Part shown: in pieces, positions 10,401 through 22,527 of the stretch
Layout of the letters: each line of letters opens with the position of its first letter
Numbering within the stretch: position 1 is the first letter of the stretch
Source: Actinomucor elegans
Taxonomy: Eukaryota; Mucoromycota; Mucoromycetes; Mucorales; Mucoraceae
Assembly: GCA_026027325.1 (NCBI GenBank)
Contig: JAMSLZ010000002.1
Coordinates: 1,054,001-1,118,000 of the forward strand
Direction of reading: 5' to 3'
DNA: 64,000 nucleotides
Program-made: the position numbers and the translations under genes
The notes under the pieces: generated by a model
Told to the model about the DNA's origin: nothing
The model's input: the letters and a program-made list of their open reading frames with translations, nothing else
Database searches by the model: none

Positions 10401-11944
10401 TGAAGAGATAGATGGTTAATAATATAATGACATCATAAAAACCGATATCATGGATGGGCATATATCACATAATTAACTTTGTTTCATCAGCATTGGTATT
10501 GCTTGTCGTTCTTAACTAATGCCAATTGACTCCACTCTGACTTCCGATGCGATGCTGTTGACCGTAGAAGAAAAACCGAATCGTTGATAGCTGTAGTGGA
10601 TGATACTCAAGATGAGGGCTTGTAGTAAAACTTTTCAAACGTAGTTAAATTCAGACTTCAATATGTATGAATTTTTACATCTTGTATAGTGTGCCCAAGT
10701 TCGACTGTTTGCGCTTAAAGCTGGTCTAACTGAATGTGCTTAAAAGTAGATTGTTTCGATGTAGCTGCTCTCATCGTTGTCTTTATCCAATCTGTTACAG
10801 TTGTAGATCTGACTGACGTTAAATGGCACTTTCTTTTTCTAGGTACATCGCAGACAGTAGAGTACGAAATTTTAGCTATTAGTTTCTTATTTTCAAGGAC
10901 ACTTTTTTTTTTATTAAAGTGCATGAGAAATTGATAATCTTATTGATTATTATATGATAGTAGTAGATGTGTTGAGCAATACAAAGAAAAGACTGGTATA
11001 AATGAAAAACTTGAGACAAGAAAATCTTGGGAGCGCTAAACAAATCTATATTATATGAATACCAAGAAAAGTTGAATACTGATTATGGATTAGGTAATGC
11101 ACACACATTGGATAGTGAATCACAACAAGTAGATAAAGTAAGGGGACCGAACCCTTATACATTTTATAAACAAGGTGTACATGCCAACTATTATTCCACT
11201 TTAGTTATACTCCAAAACCCTTGAGGGTGAAAGAGCACATTGGATTGCTAGTATTTCTAGAATAAACAGTACCTAAAACTTGCTTGACGTCAGTAAATTG
11301 GATTAGTTTCTTAGATTAAAAAAACGCTTATTATAATCCATAAGCTAGCAATCTTGAATATCTAGGACTATTCAAAATGAGATATACAGACAAAGAGTTA
11401 GTCAAATCCCTTTTCATAGAATAATAAAAACATTCAATACTTGACTTCTTTATTATTTAAATGCACTACTCTCATCTATAAACCACTTCTTTTGTTTTCT
11501 TATAGCATGCACTTATGTGACGCAAAATGACACCCTTTTCTCGTTCAATTCACTTCAATAAAGTGAATAGGTGGTTTCAAGGGGTCCAGCTTAGAGACCA
11601 TTCAGCATCTGATTGAAAAGTGTTTTGAGAAGCCTTTTGAAAAGCCATACCCATACGAGATTCTAATTAATAGCAAAAACGTTAGAGGTTTTAATGAAAA
11701 AATGGGATAGATTATTGTTCAGAGGTGAAAACTACGCGAAAAAAAAGCGTTTTGAATGGGGTATAAATGAAAAGAAAACATGTAGACAAAGCTATAAGCG
11801 TATATAAGCTTGTTGCGCAGCAATAGCACATAAACGTCATCTTTGACATAATGATAGAAGTTATAATATTGACAAATGGCCACATATTATCCAATGCAAT
11901 GATAGAACTGGAAAAATATATTGAGTTTCATCTGACACATCAAT

Positions 11945-12020
11945 TTATTCTAAGCATGGAATACTAATCTGATATGATATTGGACCGAAATCGATCAAGG
12001 GATCTATAGATCATCATACG
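11945..12020 (+). repeat. GATC-palindrome repeat, copy B
   Basis: Well-preserved single copy with TTCTAAGCATGGAATACTA, TATTGGACCGAAATCGATC and the perfect palindrome GATCTATAGATC at 12001-12012. No tandem partner is recognisable at +/-170 bp. Confidence 0.7.
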
Positions 12021-13546
12021 CTATTTTTATTTACTTATTTTAATATTGCTATTGTTATTAAATGAGTATTTATTGAAGGGTCGACTATCATCTTCTAGAT
12101 TATAGCTATTACCAGAGTGGTTCACAGGTAAGACGGCTACAAGGTGCAAATAATGGACTGTGTTGCAGTAGACATCTAAAGAGAAGGAGGTATGGCAGGT
12201 ATACAGATGTAATGGTAAGTCCAAGTTTTTTGAAATATAGTGCCTATCAATTGAAGATGGCAGTTAATGTATTTTTGAGGCAGCTCATCAGACTCTGGGT
12301 CATTATGGGTAGGCCCTATGGATCTATCTATCTCTCGATCGGCCTCATTTGAATGCCATACCCAAATAGAATGAACTACTACATTTATTATAGCACCAAA
12401 AATGGCTGTAGAAGACATGCAAATAATTGAGAACATGATCTATTCATATTAATATTGATCTCCATTAACCCCCTCTCTCCATCCCTTTATGTCTAATATA
12501 TGTAAAATGAAATACATTTCTTTAGGTTTTTAGCATATACAGCAAACGCATAACGTGAAAATATGTTTTTTCAAGTTATGGTGTTTATAACTAAGGTAAA
12601 ATATGTTCATGAGATATATAAAATCAAGATTTGGTACCCTACTAGAAATATCATTGTGTTCATTTTGTTCGACTTTTACTCGAGTTTCATTAACAAATGA
12701 ATGGTTCCAAAGACCGAGTAGTATTATATGTAATAGTTTTGTTGAGATACGCATACTAAATCAAAGGTCCCTTTTTTATTGTAAATTGATGTTTATTGAG
12801 AAATATATTATTTTAATTACACAATGCTGAAAGGCGCAATTAGAAACGAAGTGGAGGAAGACAATAATGCAAATATAGAGGAGATTTAAATATAAGACAC
12901 TAAGTTAATGTTGAATAAGAGAGAAAGCAGATGAAGTAAGGACAAGAATAAAAGTATCATGAACGATCCTCCTCAGGATTAGGAACCAACCTATTTGCCT
13001 GGAGATGATTTGAGATGGAACGCAATATTGAGTAAAAATGACAGCTAAGTGGACATATTGATAAGCTGTTTGTTAAATTTTCCATAGGGTAGTAGAAAGA
13101 ACTGAGAAATATATGGATGTCTTATAAACGCCATGTTGATATATGGGGGGAAGCATAAACTACATAGTATTTCAGGAGAAATGGAAAGTAAGGGAAATTA
13201 GTATGCCAGGATTTTGTATAAGAGCTTTTATTTGGGAGCCTACTCAACCTGGAAATGTTCACATACATGGCATAAAGCTAAAGATACAGTACCTAGATTG
13301 TATAGAAGCTGGCAAGTTAGGAATGCAACCGGTGGTTGCTTTAAAGTAAATAAAGGTTCCTGGATTGATTTGTTGCCAGTCAAAAAACGTCCTTGGCCAA
13401 TGAGATTTTGCTCTCAGATGCGAAATATCAAAGCTGACAATTGCAACAATTTCTTTTCTTTCTTTTCTTTGTATATGTACATATATATCTAAGATAGATA
13501 AACACTTTTTTCCTATTACATATTTATAAACAAGTACATTTTCCTC

Positions 13547-14448
13547 ATGTCAAGTGCAATTCAACGATTTTTTGGCAAAAAGACCCCAGATGAACTTGTA
13601 AGCCTTTTTTTTTTACGAAATGCTTGGCAAAATTGTAATTAATTACGCTTCAAGGTCAAAAAATGGAGACAAGAAATTCGAGCACAACAAAGAGGCATTG
13701 ATAGACAAATACGAGCTATCGATACTGAAGAAGCCAAAGTAAAAAAGTCTATTAAACAAGTAGCCAAGAAAGGCGATATAAAAAACTGCAAAATGCTAGC
13801 CAAGGAGCTGATACGTTCCCAGAGACATAAGAATAGACTATATACCAGTAAAGCTCAAATGAACTCCATCATTATGCAATTAGAACATCAGTTGGGTAAA
13901 TTCCTTATATAAAAACGTTTGTATTTTGGGGCTTTAACACAATTACTTTTTTCATTTTAGCGACGATCAAAGTAGCAGGATCACTTCAAAAAAGTGGAGA
14001 AGTTATGAAACTCGTTAATCAGTTGGCTCGATTACCCGAAATTTCGCAAACTATGCAGCAAATGTCTATGGAAATGACCAAGGTATGACATTGCTCAACT
14101 GAATTTGACGTGTTTTAAACTATTTTTGCTTCTTCTGTATAAAGGCTGGCATTATGGAAGAAATGATTGGTGATACCATGGATATGATGGATGATGATGA
14201 TATTGAAGAAGCTGCTGATGAGGAAGTGAATAATGTTTTGTTCCAAATTACAGATGGTATGCTAGGAGAGGCTGGATCAGTTGGCCCTGCTCTTGAGGCT
14301 AAGCCTGTAGTTGAAGAGGAAGAAGAGGAAGACGAAGAAGAAGGACCAGAGCTAGACATGATGCAAAAGCGCTTACAGGTATTGATCGCCTATTATGATA
14401 TGTAAGATGTATATTTATTCTATTGGTTTATAGGCGTTGAAGGGATAA
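13547..14448 (+). CDS. VPS24: ESCRT-III subunit Vps24/CHMP3
   Basis: Charged, coiled-coil Snf7-family protein that polymerises on endosomal membranes and drives inward vesicle budding and scission in multivesicular body sorting. Five exons: 13547-13597, 13655-13895, 13961-14082, 14145-14378 and 14434-14448, 220 aa (human CHMP3 is 222). The basic N-terminal half contains [15 protein letters not shown] and the DRQIR / EEAKVKKSI segment. The family stretch [14 protein letters not shown] is followed by [14 protein letters not shown] and [16 protein letters not shown]. The acidic tail runs into a C-terminal MIM1-like helix ([13 protein letters not shown]) that recruits Vps4. The last coding exon is only 15 nt, so a naive gene call would misplace the C-terminus. 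Confidence 0.95.
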
Positions 14449-14966
14449 CTGGGATTTTCGTTTTTGTTTCATTCTACAGTGTTCACGATGCTAATTGGCG
14501 GCTTGTAAAAATAAATAATGGATTTTTAAATCTCAATATATCACATAATATTAGCTGTTGGGTTTTTTCAGAGATCATTTCGAATATCCCTCTCACGAAA
14601 CAGACTTAAAAGGCATAGCTACGGATATCATGTAAATTGTAGAGTGTGGGAATTTGTACCTGGAAGGAGAATTGTAGTGAATCAAGGATTAATAAAAGCA
14701 GATGCCTTATTTAATTAAGCGTTTGTTTTTATCTGAGAGATTATAGATTAAACTGTGCCATAAAAAGTCTTTCCCTACCAGTAGTTATTATTCAAGGTAC
14801 AAAAAAAAAAAAAAAAAAAATAGCATGAATATCGATAGCCAATCGCTGAAAAGGACTAAAAGTCGGACAATAGGAGAAATGAGTCTAGTGTTCACTAATG
14901 CGACTTGACTATTTATTTGTTTTGCTTTATTTTTACTTTTTTCTTTGATATCTATACAAAAAAGTT
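14449..14966. other. Intergenic, Vps24 to aldo-keto reductase
   Basis: No gene seen. It holds the Vps24 3' region, an A-run of about 21 at 14801-14821 and the aldo-keto reductase promoter. Confidence 0.5.
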
Positions 14967-16180
14967 ATGGCTCTTGACAGAAAATTGAGTAAGGACCAAG
15001 GAAGCTAGAAAAAAATACAGTTATTCAACTTATATAAACCCTTAGAATTAAACAACGGTGCTGAAATCCCTGTGGTTGGTTTGGGAACTTGGCTATCTAA
15101 GCCAGATGAAGTGAGAAAGGCTGTCAAGTATTCATTAGAAATTGGTTATCGTCATTTGGATTGTGCCTATGTTTACTGTAATGAAGATGAAGTCGGTCAA
15201 GGTATCCGAGAATCAGGCGTACCTCGTAAAGATATCTTCATCACTTCAAAGGTTAGTTGTTGTTTCAACATCTCAGGAACTAAGCTGATCAAAGCCTGTA
15301 TAGCTCTGGAACACCCATCATCGCAAAGAGTATGTCAAATCAGCAGTCAAGGCTTCTCTCAAGGCTTTGGGTGTGGATTATCTCGATCTTTACTTGGTCC
15401 ATTGGCCTGTTTCTTTTGCCGTAAATTTTTGTAACACCACTAAGTATATAGAAGTATTCATTTAATTCTCTATGTATGTAGAATCCTAGTTCGCCCGAAG
15501 ATACTCCTGTAGTGCCTACTATGGCCTACCTCATTCCCAAAAAGTTAGTATAAATCATTCTCTCTAATGTAAAGATTACTTAACCAAATGCATTAGGGAC
15601 GGTATTCTTCAAATCGAGCAAGTCGATCCTTTGGAGACTTGGAGAGCTATGGAAGAACTTTATGACGAAGGATTAGTTAAAGCCATTGGTAAGTCCTTAT
15701 ATTGTGTATATCTTGCCACATATAACTGAGTATAAGACAGGCATTTCAAACTTTAATATTGAAAAAACTCAATACATCTTGGATAACTGCAGAATCAAGC
15801 CTGCTATGAATCAAATTGAATTACACCCTGCACTTCAGCAACCTGAACTAGTTTCATTTTTACTCAAGAACGATATTCAAGTAACAGCCTATTCTCCCCT
15901 AGGAAACAATGTGTATGGTGAAGAAAGAGTAGTTGATCATCCTACTATTGTTTCAATCGCTAAAAAACTGAACAAGTCACCTGCTCAAGTCTGTATCGCG
16001 TTTGCTGCACAAAGAGGACTCATTGTGATCCCAAAAAGCGTCACTCCCTCGAGAATCAAGGAAAACTATGAAGATTTTATTCTTTCTCAAGAAGATTTCG
16101 ACGCCGTTGCTAGCTTGGGCTCAAAGAACATTCGCTATAACGATCCTGGAGTTAAAGATTGGAATTGTTCAATTTTTTAA
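14967..16180 (+). CDS. Aldo-keto reductase (AKR family)
   Basis: NADPH-dependent carbonyl reductase with a TIM-barrel fold. Six exons: 14967-14988, 15046-15251, 15304-15420, 15482-15543, 15597-15688 and 15741-16180, 312 aa. The catalytic tetrad is complete: D46 and Y51 ([11 protein letters not shown]), K76 (ITSK) and H109 (LVHWP). AKR signature 3, [13 protein letters not shown], binds the NADPH phosphate. The first exon is 22 nt and encodes MALDRKL. The fit is to the aldose reductase/D-xylose reductase/glycerol dehydrogenase group; the exact substrate cannot be decided. Cytosolic, with no targeting signal seen. Confidence 0.93.
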
Positions 16181-17988
16181 ATATAGCTTCTATTTTACTT
16201 TTTACAATACTGAGGTAATAAAACTTTGATTGATTGTTTCATCATTGTTCTATAAAAGGCAGGGAATGGCTACTTATGAACCTTAAACCTAAATTTTCTA
16301 AAATTGCTCATTTTTTATAGAGCACGATGGCAACATTTTAGAAATATAGTAAATTACTAATGTCAGTCCAGTATATTATTGCATATGTAAATACTCTTTT
16401 TTTTTAGATTTTACTGTACACCGTATATTTAATAGCTGTATTTTTTTAAAAATTAAATTTATCACATATAAATCTATTAATTGAACGAAGTATATTTAAT
16501 TTTGCACAATTCGACGCATAATTGAATCTTGGAGTATAAATTTTGCTAAGGTTCTCAGCATTGACATTTTTTTAATATTATTAAATGAACAATGAATTCG
16601 AAACTCAGAACAAGAAACTATTATTCCCGAGGTTTGAGCGAGCTTTAGCATAAGAATGTAATCCTAAATCAGTTACAACCAATAGATATTGAGAATACTT
16701 CGAACAGCTTGCATTTATATCATTTTTTGACATGGAAGCATTTATAATCATAATTCCTAATGCGGCTTGGGTCTGTATAGTTACAAACATATAATAATTG
16801 TATAAAAGGTAACATAGCCCAAACTAGCAAATTTAAGGAGGGGCGTAGCTTCCAAGTTAGACGCAGCCAGTTGTCTGATATTTAACAAGCCATAACAACC
16901 ATTTTTTTTTAATTGCATATCACACTATCTCATTGATATTTGTCTTTTAACCTGTTTTTGAATTCCACTATTAGTTTGGAAGCGTATATAAGGCAGAATC
17001 ATCACTCAACTAAAGTACAATGAATGCATTGTGCCTGATAATGGATTTTAGTAAACTTTATACGCATATACTATTGTAGCTACTATCTAACATTAAAAGC
17101 CTACTATAATCTTGAACAAATGTCAATTGATACTGCTAATACCTTGTCTTTGTAGGACTTCGAATGGCTCGACCCTGAAGCCCTTTTATAACTTTTTCAT
17201 AATTCGGATGCGACCGTGATTCACCAAAAAACAGCGTTAAATCGTGTTATATACACGTTTTATAATCCAATTAATACTCTATATAGTACATTACTTGCCC
17301 AAAAAGACCAAATATAGACTGCCAAGGTCGCGGTTGGAAACGTACAATTGCACTGTAAAAGGCATTAATATGGATATTTGCATAGTAAAGGTCTTCTTAA
17401 GGAAGCGAGAAATAAGTATGTTTATATAAACCCTGCCTTGTCAAGTGTGGTGTTACCTTTGAGTGCTTTCAAGTTTCTTTGTATGCAGCTTCTTCTTCAT
17501 GCTGTGTTATGCTAACTTGAGTATCACCCTCGTTTCCTCCTGCAAGCAAGTTCTTTTATGGTAATATAAAAAAAAAGTCATACGTTGGTGTTCGATCTTT
17601 TGTTCTTATTCATCTGTATTGAGTTGGTTGTTTAATTATATCAAGGTGTCGGTGATCCAGACATAACCATTCGGATATACTGTCGTCTTTGACAGGATAT
17701 GTCACAATTGTGTTGTATATAAACGCGTTTAATAAGGATATATACGGTCTTGATGGCATGTACATTTTTTTTTAATTAGATATAACATGTTATATATAAC
17801 CTTATAATCTTACCAATGTAACTTTTTTCTAATGAGGATCGCACGTATTATCAATATATAGTCAAACATCCAAAGGCCCCTCAGGTTTCAATTGAGAACA
17901 TCAGTCTATTTACCCCTTTAATGCCCTTAAATTTATATATAAGCTTTGTGCTTCTTTCTTTCTCTTTTAAACCATTTCTTTCTTCGCT
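16181..17988. other. Intergenic, aldo-keto reductase to disordered-protein gene
   Basis: About 1.8 kb without a supportable gene. Short open stretches at 16605-16790 (minus) and 17244-17429 are not convincing. A TATATATAAG box at 17934-17943 probably belongs to the next gene. No copy of the GATC-palindrome repeat was found here. Confidence 0.5.
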
Positions 17989-18882
17989 ATGGATAACAAG
18001 TTTCAGCTATGGTCTCCACCTTTATTGGACTTATCATTGGATTCTTTCTCAAATGACCTGTTTCAAGAGTTTGACAAGACAAGATCAACCATTCACATAT
18101 CTGGTACTAATGAAGAAGAAAAAGAACAGCAAGAGCAAACCAAACTAGATGAAGCTATCTCTTCATCTGTCACCTTATTACAGCCCCCTAACAATAATAC
18201 TTCAGAAAGCATTGAACTTGATCAAAGGGCTATTAATTCCTCCTCTGTGTTATCCCAGTTACCTGCAGAGGAGGAAGCAGAGGCAGAAGCAGATACAAAG
18301 GTCGAACCAGAAGCAGAAGCAGAAGCAGAAGCAGAAGCAGTTGAAGAAGAAATAGCAGAGCATGAAGAACAAGAACCTTCTTCTACATCCAACCTGTTCC
18401 GTAAATCATCTACCTTTTTGAAAAAGAAACTACAAAACAATAGAAACAGCACTGTATCCACCTCACCGTCTTCCATTATCACAGCAACTACTACTACTAC
18501 TTCGGCTGAAATATCAAGCATTGTATCTCGACAGTATCCTCCTAAACCATTACAGTATTCACCTATTGTAGAGCCTCCTACTGATGATATCAAGGCACTT
18601 GCAAGAAAAAGCAATAGTGTAAACGGCAGCAGTACAAGAAATAGTCGTGATAGCAGTCAACTTATATTAACAAAGACTTTAACAACAACGATGGATCCAC
18701 CTAGCGCTGTGTATCAAACAGCCGTCAAGCCAGTGACTATTGCAGTGGCACCTACTGTCATAGAAACACCAAAAGTAACTGAAGAAAACAAGCACAGCCA
18801 AACAAAACCACCAACAACTGATCGATCCCTTACTAATGCAGCACCAAAAAGAAGATCTTTCTTTTCTTTGCGTTTTTGCTAG
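17989..18882 (+). CDS. Intrinsically disordered Ser/Thr/Glu-rich protein
   Basis: Single-exon ORF of 297 aa with no domain I recognise. It begins MDNKFQLWSPPLLDLSLDSF. An acidic low-complexity block of (EA)n from a GAAGCA microsatellite lies at about residues 89-118. A basic/serine segment (NLFRKSSTFLKKKLQNN) follows, then Ser/Thr/Pro-rich sequence. It ends in a basic tail, KRRSFFSLRFC. A TATA box about 48 bp upstream supports expression from this ATG. Coding is supported by the long open frame and by the translated repeats being charge-coherent. The role is unknown; scaffold or regulatory functions would be guesses. Confidence 0.7.
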   Translation: MDNKFQLWSPPLLDLSLDSFSNDLFQEFDKTRSTIHISGTNEEEKEQQEQTKLDEAISSSVTLLQPPNNNTSESIELDQRAINSSSVLSQLPAEEEAEAEADTKVEPEAEAEAEAEAVEEEIAEHEEQEPSSTSNLFRKSSTFLKKKLQNNRNSTVSTSPSSIITATTTTTSAEISSIVSRQYPPKPLQYSPIVEPPTDDIKALARKSNSVNGSSTRNSRDSSQLILTKTLTTTMDPPSAVYQTAVKPVTIAVAPTVIETPKVTEENKHSQTKPPTTDRSLTNAAPKRRSFFSLRFC

Positions 18883-19204
18883 TCAAGGTCTATTTTTATG
18901 GTGCATACGGATACATTATCTTGAACTTGTTAGTTTGTAAAAAGGGTTTCTTTTCAAGGGACTGAAAGGAGCACAGAGACGAACTAACGCAAACTTTCTT
19001 CTTTTAAATTTATTATCTATTATAACTATTACTATTACTACCTATTTATTGACTCGAACTATTGACTATTTAACTTTGAAATAAACTAAGCCTAAAACGC
19101 GTCGCGTAATCTAACTGAAAAAAGCTTACCGAGTTTTCGTGTCTGATTAAATATCCAGTTCGGTACCCGATTTACATAGCTTCTTCTTTCAGTATCCAAA
19201 CAAA

Positions 19205-22200
19205 ATGGTTGATAACTGTGGCAATCCTCTTTTACGAGACTGGGTAAAAGAGTGGATGGAAGCTTCTCAAGGTCTACAAAGTAAATCTTACTTTACCTAC
19301 AAAAAAGTATATTCATACATAATCTAGTTGAGATTTACCGAGATCTAACCGAAAATAAGGCGTATACCTCATTATGTAAATGCCCTGTCTCATTTAGTCA
19401 TCCTTCAGAAGCTATAGTCTTGGACGGTATTGGTACAGGTCTAGTCAAGAAACTTGAAGATAGCATGAAGAACTATTGTAAAGAGAACGGCTTGCCTATG
19501 CCTCCTAAACCCGGAAGAGGTAACTGAAAAAATTTCTATAAAGCAAGTCTGCAGAAACTGAACTGCCTTTCTTTTCTTTTCTTTTCTTTTTTATTCCTTC
19601 TCGTATCAGCAACAAAGAAGAAGAATGTGCGCGCTGCAGATGAGGATACCGACAGTATCGAATTCGATAAAAATGGTGCGCCCGTACCATTTCGACCTAA
19701 ACCAAAAAAAAGTAAGCCATATGTGCCAGGATATAGAACAGGTGGCTACGCAATCATGTTGGCATTGTTGGATATCCATAATGTAGGTAGACAGTCTGCT
19801 ACCAAAGAACAGATATGTCGATTGGCGCAACCGCATTGTGATGCATCACTTACCTTGGCTGATCCCGGCAAAAGTTACACTGCATTCAATAGTATGAAGA
19901 CGCTTTGCGACAAGGATTATGTATATAAAAATGGAAAGCCTGCCAAGTTTCAATTAACTTCAACGGGTATTGAGATGGCTGAAAAGTTGAGAGAAGTCAA
20001 TGAATCGAGAGGAGGTCAATTTGCAGCAAGCAGTAGTAGTAATGGTGGCGTTGGTAGTACAAGAAGAGTGGGAGGTTCTTCAGCGGTTATAACAGCTGCA
20101 GCTGCAGGAGGAGCGTTTTCGTCAGGAACTGCATTTGCTGCAGCCATTGGAGATGATAGCGATGATGATCTAGGTGAAACAGATATGAGTTTATACGTAT
20201 TGAACCCTTCTCAGCATCAATCGATTTCAATGAATGGCCAAACATCTAGCAGAAATCCATCAACGGCTAGATCGAGCAGTACTAGAAACAGACGAACCAC
20301 TGAGGGTTTACTAGACTTGGATTTGTTTTCCGATTCAGCATCTTCACCTTCTGCTCTTGAGAGTAGAGACAGATCGACTATATCTTCGACTGCTGATATA
20401 TTTGCTGCTCTAGCGGAGGAAGCGCCAGCTCCTAAAAGACAAAAAAACTATAATCGAACCTCAAAATCGAAATCAAGGTCGGCTACTAGTGCCTATCTTG
20501 ACAGCTTGTTAGAAAAAATGGATAACGAGAACCCAAATGAACTTGATATGAGCATGTATGTATTGAATCCAAGTGAACATCAATCAATCTCACTGAATGG
20601 ACAAACTATAATCAACAAGAACACCACTGTAAATAACGACTGCAGCAATTCTGCCGCTACAACTATACCCAAAAGACCTAATACACCTTTTAATTCCAAT
20701 GCTTCTTCTGTCACCAATTCCCACGTATCTTCATTTGCAAGAAAAGTCATGGATGCAAACGATAATAACGAGTTTGAAGATTTGCGCTTGAACAATTCAA
20801 GATATAGAACACCAGCTACGTCTTCAATTCTTCAAGCAGATCCCAAAAAAAAAGCAGCATCCAATAAGCGCAAGTTTAATGTGGATGAATACCAAGTGGA
20901 TCTAACGTCTTCTTCTTTACCCACATTCAACCATACTGATGATGCCGCCAATGAAGATATTGTGAGTCTTTTATCTTCGCCTGAATCCTCACCTGTATTG
21001 CGACCTAAAAGTGCCCCATTGACACAAGAAGAGCAGTTCTTGTTTGGAGATGATTTCGATCCAAACAAAGACTACTTTCCATTGTCTCAGTCACGCACAA
21101 AGCAGATTACTAATGAAACTTTCCAATTTACTTATCTTGACACAGAAAAGGAGCCAGTTCATCACGCATCGCAAGCTGCTATTCTTATTGACGAAGCCAG
21201 TTCCAGCCTCATGTATCTAGTGAAGTTCTATTCTAGTCAAGCAAACCATCCGAAAGTCAAACAGATAGTAAAGCAATGCATGGAAGGCGAATTTACTACA
21301 GGTTATTTACCAGAAGCATATGTAGTGAGTACATGTCCTGGATTACCTGCCACACCTGTATTGCCATTGCACCGAGAAGAGGAAGATTCGTTCTGGCCTG
21401 CTCAACAGCAACCGCTCAGTCAAACAATTAGCCAAGCATCGCCTCTTCCTGCCTCTCAACCTCTATCGATATCTTCCTCACAGCTGCAAGATCTTAACTC
21501 CCAACCTTTCTTTCCAAGCCAACAACCCTCTATCACAGATTATACAGATTTGATTGAGCAGCAAGAGCCGCTGGAGTGTCTTTTACCTGGAGAATACGAG
21601 ATTGTGCTTGTATTGGATAGTCGAGAGATTCAAATGAAGGGTAATCGTGATTATTTCCAGGAGAGTTTAGCCGCCAAAGGCATTCAATGCATCACGCGCT
21701 CTATAGATCTAGGTGATGTCATTTGGATCGCTCGCAAGAAGACCAGCAGCAGCAGTCAAGCTAGCAACAACCCAACTGAGGAATTGTTTCTAGATTACAT
21801 TATTGAACGCAAGCGTCTTGATGATCTCGTGAGTTCCATCAAAGACGGTCGATTTACAGAGCAAAAGACACGTCTCAAGCGTTCTGGCGCTGAAAAGGTG
21901 ATTTATGTAGTGGAAGAATATAACCGTGAAGAAGCTGAACGATTTGGTATGCAAGCAATTCAGACTGCCATGTCCTCTACACAGATCATTGACGGTATCT
22001 ATCTCAAGCGTACCAACAATGTTGATGAAACAATTGATTATCTCGTATCTGCTACCAAACTCATCAAACGTATCTATGCCAATACGACACTATATTCAAT
22101 CCCTGGTCATATCATTACACGACAGAATTACTTGGATTTGAAGGCCGCTTACAAATGCAGAGCATCGTCTATAAAGAAAGAAGCTTTTTTGGTCAGCTAT

Positions 22201-22518
22201 ACATTGTTTGGCCAACTTAATTCCAAGAACGGATCTACAAGCTTACATGAAGTATATCTACGCATGTTGATGACGATCAAAGGCTGCAATGCAGAGCGCG
22301 CCTTGTCTTTGATCAAGGTTTATCCGACACCACGGGCCTTATTAAACGCGTTCGAAGGGAAATCGCCTGAGGAAGCAAAGAATTTGGCCAAAGAAGCAAC
22401 CCGAAACCAAATAAGTCGTCGTCGATGGGGTACTCAGTTGAGTGAGAAACTGTATAATATCTGGGGCGCATTTATATACCCAGCGAGCGCTCATAGTGAT
22501 AGTGATAGTGATGAATAA
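19205..22518 (+). CDS. MUS81: Crossover junction endonuclease MUS81, extended
   Basis: Structure-selective nuclease (with an Eme1-type partner) that cuts stalled forks and recombination intermediates in the nucleus. Three exons: 19205-19280, 19328-19519 and 19610-22518, 1,058 aa. An N-terminal HhH region spans residues 1-90 (NPLLRDWVKEW...VLDGIGTGLVKKLED). A winged helix follows at about 120-205 (YRTGGYAIMLALLD). The ERCC4/XPF nuclease domain spans about 760-900 with D792 and the catalytic ERKRLDD at 822-828. A C-terminal HhH region completes it (MLMTIKGCNAERALSLI). The protein is about twice the usual 550-630 aa because of a disordered insert of some 500 aa between winged helix and nuclease. 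That insert contains a duplicated 21-residue motif. The terminus is an acidic SDSDSDE tail. Confidence 0.95.
20182..20607 (+). repeat. Duplicated 21-residue motif within MUS81
   Basis: Two copies of a motif with key text YVLNPS.HQSIS.NGQT begin at residues 281 and 402 (nt 20182 and 20545). They are identical at 18 of 21 positions and differ only at L/M, Q/E and M/L. Each follows an acidic Asp/Glu stretch. The DNA has drifted more at synonymous sites than the protein, which suggests selection on the peptide. Confidence 0.85.
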
Positions 22519-22527
22519 ATAGTTTGT

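Larger units (their letters stand above)
7671..13546. other. Gene-poor AT-rich tract of 5.9 kb
   Basis: No gene could be supported. Short open stretches at 11027-11224 (no ATG), 12027-12436 (minus) and 13143-13492 show no recognisable domain. The tract has (CA)8 at 9614-9629 and a 36-T run at 10364-10399. It also holds four repeat copies in a row (9798-10363) and a single copy at 11945-12020. Confidence 0.6.

Noticed and set aside
11027..11224. 65-codon open frame with a protein-like composition
   Set aside because: It starts at TTG with stops just upstream and no acceptor joins it to an ATG. No recognisable family.
12027..12436. Two minus-strand frames, the first with a hydrophobic N-terminus
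   Set aside because: They lie in different frames and no convincing intron links them. The hydrophobic segment alone is not enough.
13143..13492. Overlapping open frames of 68 and 92 codons upstream of Vps24
   Set aside because: The two frames overlap, neither shows a domain, and no splice model joins them to a larger product. Treated as chance or a very old relic.
14120..14359. Minus-strand Ser-rich ORF
   Set aside because: It is the antisense shadow of the Asp/Glu-rich Vps24 tail. Similar Ser-rich shadows opposite MUS81, HUWE1 and the EA-repeat protein were rejected for the same reason.
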